Positions 4,298 through 8,767 of a stretch of DNA of 8,767 bases are shown piece after piece (position 1 is the stretch's first letter; each line of letters begins with the position of its first letter). The translations under genes were made by a program, and so were the position numbers. The stretch lies in contig CALBSO010000014.1 in assembly GCA_937968015.1 (NCBI GenBank), positions 1 to 8,767 of the forward strand, given 5' to 3'. The notes beneath the pieces were generated by a model that was not told the origin of the DNA, did not search any database, and worked only from the letters and a program-made list of their open reading frames with translations. Source of the stretch: an uncultured Thermomicrobia bacterium. GTDB taxonomy: Bacteria > Chloroflexota > Chloroflexia > Thermomicrobiales > JALYUS01.

Positions 4298-5434
4298 TCA
4301 ATCATTGAGGAACGGCTCGCCGCGTGAATAGCGGCGTACAGCGTCCGGGTTGAGGGTGATGCCGAGGCCGGGGGTAGCGGGGATGGCGAGCATGCCGTCG
4401 GCGTCCAGCGTCCACGGCTGCGCGACGATGGCATCCACATACGGCGAGCCGGTGATGTACTCGACGAAATCGGTGTCGGGGAAGGCGGAGGAGAGTTGGA
4501 GGTCCGCAGCCAAACCGACCGCTGTGTTCCACCCGTGCGGAATGAAGCGGATGCCGTGCTCCTGCGCCATCCAGCCGATGCGCCGCTCCTCCGAAATGCC
4601 GCCGACCTTCGTCACATCCGGCTGGACGATGTCGAATGCGCCCGCTTCCAGCCAGGGCTGGAAGGACTGGCGGCGCGTCAGCACCTCGCCGCCGCTGATC
4701 GGCAACGGCGCGTGCTCCCGCAGCATGACGTAATCGCGCAGCGCATCTGGCTTCAAGGCTTCCTCGAACCATGTCACGCCGTACCCTGCCAGCATTTCCG
4801 CCGTCCGTAGCGCCCACTTGTACCCCTGATTCCAGTGGGCGTCGCTGCCGCCCGCATCCACCATCAAGAACACATCGTCGCCGACGGCATCCCGCGCGGC
4901 GCGGACAATCGCCTCATCCTTCGCCGCGCTCTGCCGCCCGAACGGCCCCCAGCCGATCTTGAAGGCGCGGAAGCCTTGCGCCTTGTACGGTAGGAGCGCG
5001 TCCGCCATCCGCTCCGGCTCGTCCATCAGTAAGGAGGCATAGGGGCGCACCCGCTCGCGGTATCGCCCGCCGAGCAGCCGCCCGACAGGCTGCCGGGTTG
5101 CTTTGCCGAGAATGTCCCACAGCGCGATGTCAATGCCCGAAATCGCGTGCGTGATCGCCCCGCCGCGCCCAAGCCAGAAGGTGTTCTGGTGCAACTTCTC
5201 GCCCACCCGCTCCGGTTCGAGCGCGTTCTCGTCGCGATACAACGGTTCGAGGACGCCCAGCGCGGCACGGACGAGCGCGTCGTTCGTGAAGACACTGCCG
5301 ACGCCCGTCACTCCCTCATCAGTGAGGACGGCGATCAGCGTATGCACGCAGGCGTCCGGTTGCAGTTCGTCGCTCCAGCCGCCCTCCGGTGTCGCACCCC
5401 GCAAGCCCACCGCTCGAATCGCGCGTATCTTCAT
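4298..5434 (-). CDS. Mandelate racemase/muconate lactonizing enzyme family protein (probable acid-sugar dehydratase)
   Basis: This 378-aa enolase-superfamily enzyme has an N-terminal capping domain (about 1-125) and a TIM barrel. Enzymes of this type abstract a proton alpha to a carboxylate using Mg2+. Likely metal ligands are D193 (LMVDAGGSD), E224 (TWFEEAL) and E250 (SGGEVL). The general base pair is D273 (QPDVTKVGG) and H300 (FIPHGWNT), with E325 (FVEYITGS) as partner. K159 in FRAFKIGWG matches the second Lys of the racemase KxK motif, but the first Lys is Ala157. This suggests dehydratase or epimerase chemistry on one enantiomer rather than true racemisation. ATG 5434 (GAGAGGAG eight bases upstream) fits family N-termini (MKIRAIRAV); an ATG 33 bp upstream is open but unlikely. 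Substrate unknown. Confidence 0.87.
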   Translation of the reverse strand: MKIRAIRAVGLRGATPEGGWSDELQPDACVHTLIAVLTDEGVTGVGSVFTNDALVRAALGVLEPLYRDENALEPERVGEKLHQNTFWLGRGGAITHAISGIDIALWDILGKATRQPVGRLLGGRYRERVRPYASLLMDEPERMADALLPYKAQGFRAFKIGWGPFGRQSAAKDEAIVRAARDAVGDDVFLMVDAGGSDAHWNQGYKWALRTAEMLAGYGVTWFEEALKPDALRDYVMLREHAPLPISGGEVLTRRQSFQPWLEAGAFDIVQPDVTKVGGISEERRIGWMAQEHGIRFIPHGWNTAVGLAADLQLSSAFPDTDFVEYITGSPYVDAIVAQPWTLDADGMLAIPATPGLGITLNPDAVRRYSRGEPFLND

Positions 5435-5479
5435 CCCTGCCGCTCCTCTCCCCAATCTGCTCGGCATGCGCCCCGTGTG

Positions 5480-5507
5480 ATGATACCGGCTGGCATGAAC
5501 GATGCAA
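5480..5507 (-). promoter_or_regulatory. Likely promoter of the dehydratase gene
   Basis: Minus-strand TTGCAT (5507-5502), a 16-bp spacer and TATCAT (5485-5480), with a start near 5473 and a leader of about 40 nt before ATG 5434. The -10 matches 5 of 6 and the -35 matches 4 of 6. Confidence 0.5.
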
Positions 5508-5550
5508 CACGCCAGTGCGGGTGGGTCGGCGCCAGAGAAGGGAGCGCGAG

Positions 5551-5814
5551 ATGAGCGACCGGATCGAGAAGCGGGAGGATGTACATCCGCAAGAGGGCGT
5601 CCACGAGTACGGGCATGTGCAGTTCGCGGACCCGACGAATCATAAGTACCCGATTGACACGCCCGAACATGTCCGCGCGGCGTGGAGTTATATCAATCAC
5701 AAGGACAACGCCGCGAAATACGACAAAGGCGATGTCAAGCAGATCAAAGACCGGATCAAGCGCGCCGCCAAGCGCCACGGCGTGGAAATTAGCGATCACG
5801 AGACGGTGGCGTAG
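5551..5814 (+). CDS. Small DUF6582-type protein
   Basis: This 87-aa hydrophilic protein has no signal or membrane segment. The core HEYGHVQFADPTNHKYPIDT, then PEHVRAAWSYINHKDNAAKYD and a basic helix DVKQIKDRIKRAAKRHGVEI, resembles the small domain named DUF6582, also found in phage-derived proteins; this assignment is from memory. ATG 5551 is supported by AAGGGAG with about six bases of spacing. Longer in-frame extension to 5389 overlaps the divergent dehydratase start and is not credible. It is the only plus-strand gene in the right half and converges on the decarboxylase gene. Its last codons and TAG lie inside a perfect 23-bp inverted repeat. Function unknown. Confidence 0.75.
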   Translation: MSDRIEKREDVHPQEGVHEYGHVQFADPTNHKYPIDTPEHVRAAWSYINHKDNAAKYDKGDVKQIKDRIKRAAKRHGVEISDHETVA

Positions 5815-5858
5815 GCTTCAGCCTGCGGTCTCTCACGCAGGCTGAAGCCTACGCCACC
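5805..5858. terminator. 23-bp perfect hairpin between convergent genes
   Basis: The arm at 5805-5827 (GGTGGCGTAGGCTTCAGCC and four more bases) pairs with 5836-5858 without mismatch around an 8-nt loop, GTCTCTCA. It lies between the DUF6582 and decarboxylase stops and includes the former. A bidirectional transcription stop is the likely role, but there is no T-run on either side. It could equally be a REP/MITE-like dispersed repeat that supplied the stop codon. Confidence 0.7.
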
Positions 5859-5863
5859 ATTTC

Positions 5864-7534
5864 TTATCCCCGCTCGGTGGCCGCCATCGGCAGTTCGAGC
5901 AGGTGGGGCTTGCCGGACTGCCACGCGGCGCGTACGGCGTCGCCGACATCGCCCGCTCGCTCAACGAGGGTAGCAGAGACGCCCATCGAGCGAGCGAGGG
6001 CGCAAAAATCCACCGGCGGATCGGTGATGTCCATGCCGATAAATGTGCCCATCGTCGCGTTGTACCCCTCCATGCCGCGCATGTAGTTCTTGAGGATGTT
6101 GTACTCGCGGTTGTTGACGACGGCGAAGACGACGGGCAATTGCTCGTGCGCGGCAGTCCAGAGGGCTTGCGGGGAATACATCGCCGCGCCATCCCCGACG
6201 ATGCACAGCACCGGCTCGCGGTCAAAGCCGAGCGAGACGCCGAGCGCGGCGGGCATGCCCCAGCCGAGGCCGCCACCGCGCACGAAGAAGTAGCGATCCG
6301 GCCGCGTCACTTGGTGGAATGCCCGCACATGCGTGTTCGTCGCAGGTCCCTCGTCCACGACGATGGATTCGGGCGGCAGCGCGCGGAGCAGGGCGTGAGC
6401 GGCGACAATCGGCGGCATCGGCGTCTTGTCGTAGCGACCAAGCGCCGCCGTCTCGTATGCCTGGCGGGACTTTTCCTGCACCGCACGCCGCTTCGCAATC
6501 GTCTCCGCCACGCTGTTCGCCGTCGCCTTTCCCTGGAGCAACGGCAAGAGCGCTTCCAGCGTGGCGCGCGGGTCGCCGACGATGCCGAGGCGCACCGGAT
6601 ACGTGCGACCGAGATCATGCACGTCCGGGGCGAGGTGGAGCAGTTCGACCGTCTCCGGCAGCGCGGAGCCGGGCACATAGGGATAGGTCATGAAGGCGCG
6701 GCCACCGATCAGGAAGACGCGGTCGAAATCCGCGAGCGCCTTGCGAAGCGCGGCGGCATGGGGCGGCAGCGCGCCCGCCCAGAGCGGGTGCAGCGGCGGG
6801 AAGGCGAACGAGCCGATCAGCGGCGAGCCAAAGACCGGCGCGCCGAGCATTTCGGCCACCGCCACCAGCGCCTCCGTGCCGCCGGATGCCGTCACCTCAT
6901 CTCCGACAACGAGGGCGAGGCGGTCCGATGGCGTGGTGGCGAGCAATTCGGCCAGTTCCGCCAACCTACCGCCGACGGCGCGGCGTTCGATCCGCGAGGG
7001 CGGCGGGATCGCTGCCGGGCCGATCTCATCCATGACGTTCATGGGCAATGAGACGAAGACGGGGCCGGCGGGGGCGGAGGCGGCGTCATGGAAGGCGCGA
7101 CGCAGCACCGTGCCGAGTTCGCCGAGCGTCCGCACTTCATGCGTCCACTTCGAGACCGCCGCCGCGATCCCGGTCAGATCGCCCGCGAGCAGTGGGTCCG
7201 TAATGATGTGCCGGTAATCCTGCTGACCCGCCGTTACGACGAGCGGCGTATTCGCGCTCTTCGCGTTCGTCAGGTTGCCGATCGCGTTGCCAAGCCCCGC
7301 CGAGGTATGCAGGTTGAGGAACGCGGGGCGACCGGTCGCCTGCGCGTAGCCATCCGCCATGCCGACGACCGTTGACTCTTGCAGCCCGAGGACGTAATAG
7401 ATGTCCGAGACAGCCGCCAGCGCGTCAATCATCGGCAGTTCGGTCGTGCCGGGGTTGCCGAAAATATGCGTCACACCCTCGCTGCGCAGAACCTCGATCA
7501 GGACCTCGCTGCCCTTCCGCCGGTCGTCCGCCAT
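5864..7534 (-). CDS. Thiamine-diphosphate enzyme, benzoylformate decarboxylase-like
   Basis: This 556-aa protein matches the three-domain ThDP fold: Pyr (1-175), middle (185-340), PP (370-550). It aligns well by eye with benzoylformate decarboxylase (MdlC). E53 in LGLQES activates the cofactor, and H76 in FLNLHTSAG equals active-site His70. GNPGTTELP replaces the GNPGSNELP serine with threonine. The ThDP/Mg motif is GDGAAMYSPQALW...NN (D448, N475). The second active-site His of MdlC (H281, in RYHQYDPG) appears replaced: FMTYPYVPG. The substrate is therefore probably another 2-oxo acid, and acetolactate synthase-type or other decarboxylase activity is possible. ATG 7534 has GGGGAGG five bases upstream; the longer frame to 8302 is antisense to nothing real and overlaps the aminotransferase. 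It lies 127 bp after the aminotransferase stop, probably co-transcribed. Confidence 0.87.
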   Translation of the reverse strand: MADDRRKGSEVLIEVLRSEGVTHIFGNPGTTELPMIDALAAVSDIYYVLGLQESTVVGMADGYAQATGRPAFLNLHTSAGLGNAIGNLTNAKSANTPLVVTAGQQDYRHIITDPLLAGDLTGIAAAVSKWTHEVRTLGELGTVLRRAFHDAASAPAGPVFVSLPMNVMDEIGPAAIPPPSRIERRAVGGRLAELAELLATTPSDRLALVVGDEVTASGGTEALVAVAEMLGAPVFGSPLIGSFAFPPLHPLWAGALPPHAAALRKALADFDRVFLIGGRAFMTYPYVPGSALPETVELLHLAPDVHDLGRTYPVRLGIVGDPRATLEALLPLLQGKATANSVAETIAKRRAVQEKSRQAYETAALGRYDKTPMPPIVAAHALLRALPPESIVVDEGPATNTHVRAFHQVTRPDRYFFVRGGGLGWGMPAALGVSLGFDREPVLCIVGDGAAMYSPQALWTAAHEQLPVVFAVVNNREYNILKNYMRGMEGYNATMGTFIGMDITDPPVDFCALARSMGVSATLVERAGDVGDAVRAAWQSGKPHLLELPMAATERG

Positions 7535-7608
7535 CGCTGCCTCCCCTGTCGTTTGCGCTACCTGTTGATCGTGCGTCAGTGTACACGAGAAGCGGGCAAC
7601 AGAAAGAA

Positions 7609-7665
7609 TCCCCCTTCTTCCAGGGGCTCGCTCCCCCTTCCTTTTAGGGAGGGGCCGGGGGTTAG
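7609..7665. repeat. GC-rich dispersed-type repeat with hairpin at the end of the aminotransferase gene
   Basis: On the minus strand it begins CCCTAACCCCCGGCCCC, with a hairpin CCCCTCC-CTAAAA-GGAAGGGG and a further CCCCT/GGGG pairing. Similar GC-rich CCCTAACCCC-type sequences are scattered in many bacterial genomes. It contains the TAA of the aminotransferase and may attenuate read-through into the decarboxylase gene. The rest of 7535-7661 shows no gene and no clear promoter. Confidence 0.55.
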
Positions 7666-8756
7666 GGTGACAGCACCGCCCGTAGCGCCGCGCCGACGGC
7701 GTCCATGTCCGCCGCCGTGACGTGGCCGAGATGGCCGATACGAATGATCTTCCCCGCCTGCCGACCCAACCCACCCGCGACGATGACGCCGTGCTCCTCT
7801 TCCAGCCGTGCGAGCAGGCGTGCCACATCCATACCGTCCGGGAGCGCGACGGCCGTGACAGTGTTCGAGGCGTGCGTCGGTTCCGCGAAGAGGCGGAGAC
7901 CGTACTCCGCGAGATCGCCAATATCGGCGCGGCACGCCTCGGCGGCGGCACGATGGCGGGCGACAATCGCCGGGAGCCCCTCCGCAACGAGCATCCGGAG
8001 CGCGCAGTGCAGCCCGGTGAGTGTGGGTAGGGCGGGGGTTGCGGGCGTCTGTCCTTGTGCCTGGGCATCGCGGTGCTTCGCGAAGTCGAAGTAGAAGCGG
8101 GGGAGCGTCGCCGTCTTCGCCCGTTGCCATGCCCGTGGGCTGACGGCGACCATCGCCATTCCCGGCGGCGCCATCCACGCCTTCTGCGAGGCGGAAACGG
8201 CGACATCAATGCCCCATTCATCCAGCGGCACGTCGAGCGCGGCAGTCGAGGTGATGCAGTCGGCGGCGACGAGCGCGCCGTGACGATGCGCCGTCTCTGC
8301 AATCGCTCTGAGATCGTGTACCACGCCGGTTGACGATTCGTTATGCGTTACAAAGAGCGTCTTGGCGCGCGGGTGGGCGACGAAGGATTCGGCGATTCGT
8401 ACCGGATCGAGTGCCTGGCCGTCGGGTGCGGTGACGTGATGGACGGTGAGACCGTAGGCCTCGGCGATAGCGGCGAACCGCCCCCCGAAAACACCCGCAT
8501 GCGCCGCGATCACCTCATCGCCGGTCGAGCAGAGGTTGGCGACCGCCGCCTCCATCCCGCCTGAGCCAGAGCAGGACATCAGCAACACATCGTGCGTCGT
8601 CTGGAGAATCGTTTGCATCGCCGTGATGGTCTCCGCGAGGATTTGCGCGAACTCCGGACTGCGATGATTAATCATCTGCCGCCCGGTCGCCTCCCGCACT
8701 GCATCCGGCAGCGGCGTCGGCCCCGGTATCCGCAACTGCGTTTTCGGCCGGTTCAA
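7662..8756 (-). CDS. Class V PLP aminotransferase (alanine/serine-glyoxylate aminotransferase type)
   Basis: This 364-aa fold-type I enzyme transfers amino groups using pyridoxal phosphate. The N-terminus carries the LRIPGPTPLPDAVREA signature of this family. CSGSGGMEAAV (62-72) is the phosphate-binding loop, D166 in AADCITS contacts the cofactor ring, K192 in SASQKAWMAPPG is the Schiff-base lysine, and R339 in IIRIGHLGHV binds the substrate carboxylate. Length is near the family's usual 360-400. The start is a TTG at 8756 with a GGGGA-like ribosome site; because the frame is open to the window edge at 8767, a start further upstream is possible. Alternatives are serine-glyoxylate, (S)-ureidoglycine-glyoxylate or 2-aminoethylphosphonate transaminase. 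It is probably in one operon with the ThDP enzyme, whose 2-oxo acid substrate it might produce; that link is inference. Confidence 0.87.
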   Translation of the reverse strand: MNRPKTQLRIPGPTPLPDAVREATGRQMINHRSPEFAQILAETITAMQTILQTTHDVLLMSCSGSGGMEAAVANLCSTGDEVIAAHAGVFGGRFAAIAEAYGLTVHHVTAPDGQALDPVRIAESFVAHPRAKTLFVTHNESSTGVVHDLRAIAETAHRHGALVAADCITSTAALDVPLDEWGIDVAVSASQKAWMAPPGMAMVAVSPRAWQRAKTATLPRFYFDFAKHRDAQAQGQTPATPALPTLTGLHCALRMLVAEGLPAIVARHRAAAEACRADIGDLAEYGLRLFAEPTHASNTVTAVALPDGMDVARLLARLEEEHGVIVAGGLGRQAGKIIRIGHLGHVTAADMDAVGAALRAVLSP

Positions 8757-8767
8757 CTCTTTCCCCG

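Noticed and set aside
4164..4301. TTG start at 4301 for the HerA-type protein, overlapping the dehydratase stop
   Set aside because: The promoter at 4249-4221 lies downstream of it, the translated extension is not HerA-like, and ATG 4163 fits better.
5903..7051. 382-aa plus-strand ORF opposite the ThDP enzyme
   Set aside because: Arg/His/Gly-rich antisense frame typical of GC-rich genes; the minus strand carries conserved motifs.
7535..8302. Long N-terminal extension of the ThDP enzyme frame
   Set aside because: It is an Arg/Ser/Pro-rich out-of-frame reading of the aminotransferase gene. ATG 7534 has a good ribosome site and family-like N-terminus.
1..8767. CRISPR array, rRNA or true tRNA genes
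   Set aside because: No regularly spaced repeats with unique spacers and no rRNA or canonical tRNA signatures were seen.

Overview
The window looks like a GC-rich bacterial chromosome. Gene content (HerA-type ATPase, DUF2335, KGG-motif and DUF6582-type small proteins, an enolase-superfamily dehydratase, a ThDP enzyme) and GC-rich dispersed repeats would fit a Chloroflexota-like lineage. That assignment is low-confidence inference, because no rRNA or marker gene is present.

Left part (1-4298). A lower-GC herA-type ATPase gene, on the minus strand, has been hit twice. Its 5' part (4163 down to 3370) ends at a mobile element. Its reading frame resumes exactly on the other side (234 down to 45), where it runs into what looks like the end of a second, different element (1-44, IS21-like by its repeated terminal motif). 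The intervening element (235-3369, 3135 bp) is delimited exactly: a perfect 21-bp terminal inverted repeat and a perfect 8-bp target duplication, AAAATTGA. Its transposase is IS1-family, but the element is about four times the size of a plain IS1. The extra DNA holds (i) a winged-helix HARE-HTH protein with an acidic tail ending in DFDDVPF, an SSB-like C-terminal tip; (ii) a near-consensus promoter feeding a 180-nt, highly foldable, apparently non-coding segment; and (iii) three small genes on the plus strand: a KGG-motif protein, a 77-aa protein and a DUF2335 two-TM membrane protein. Several promoters have designed-looking operators. Two carry a 7-bp-arm, 4-bp-gap palindrome inside the -35/-10 spacer, and a 28-bp perfect palindrome abuts the transposase -35. 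This regulated, cargo-bearing IS1-family element is the most novel part of the window.

Right part (4298-8767). These are GC-richer metabolic genes, mostly on the minus strand: a class V PLP aminotransferase (alanine/serine-glyoxylate type), a benzoylformate-decarboxylase-like ThDP enzyme, a plus-strand DUF6582-type small gene, and a mandelate racemase/muconate lactonizing-type acid-sugar dehydratase. A perfect 23-bp hairpin lies between the convergent DUF6582 and decarboxylase genes. A GC-rich dispersed-type repeat lies between the aminotransferase and decarboxylase genes and contains the aminotransferase stop codon. The three enzymes could act on 2-keto or hydroxy acids, but their substrates cannot be read from the sequence.
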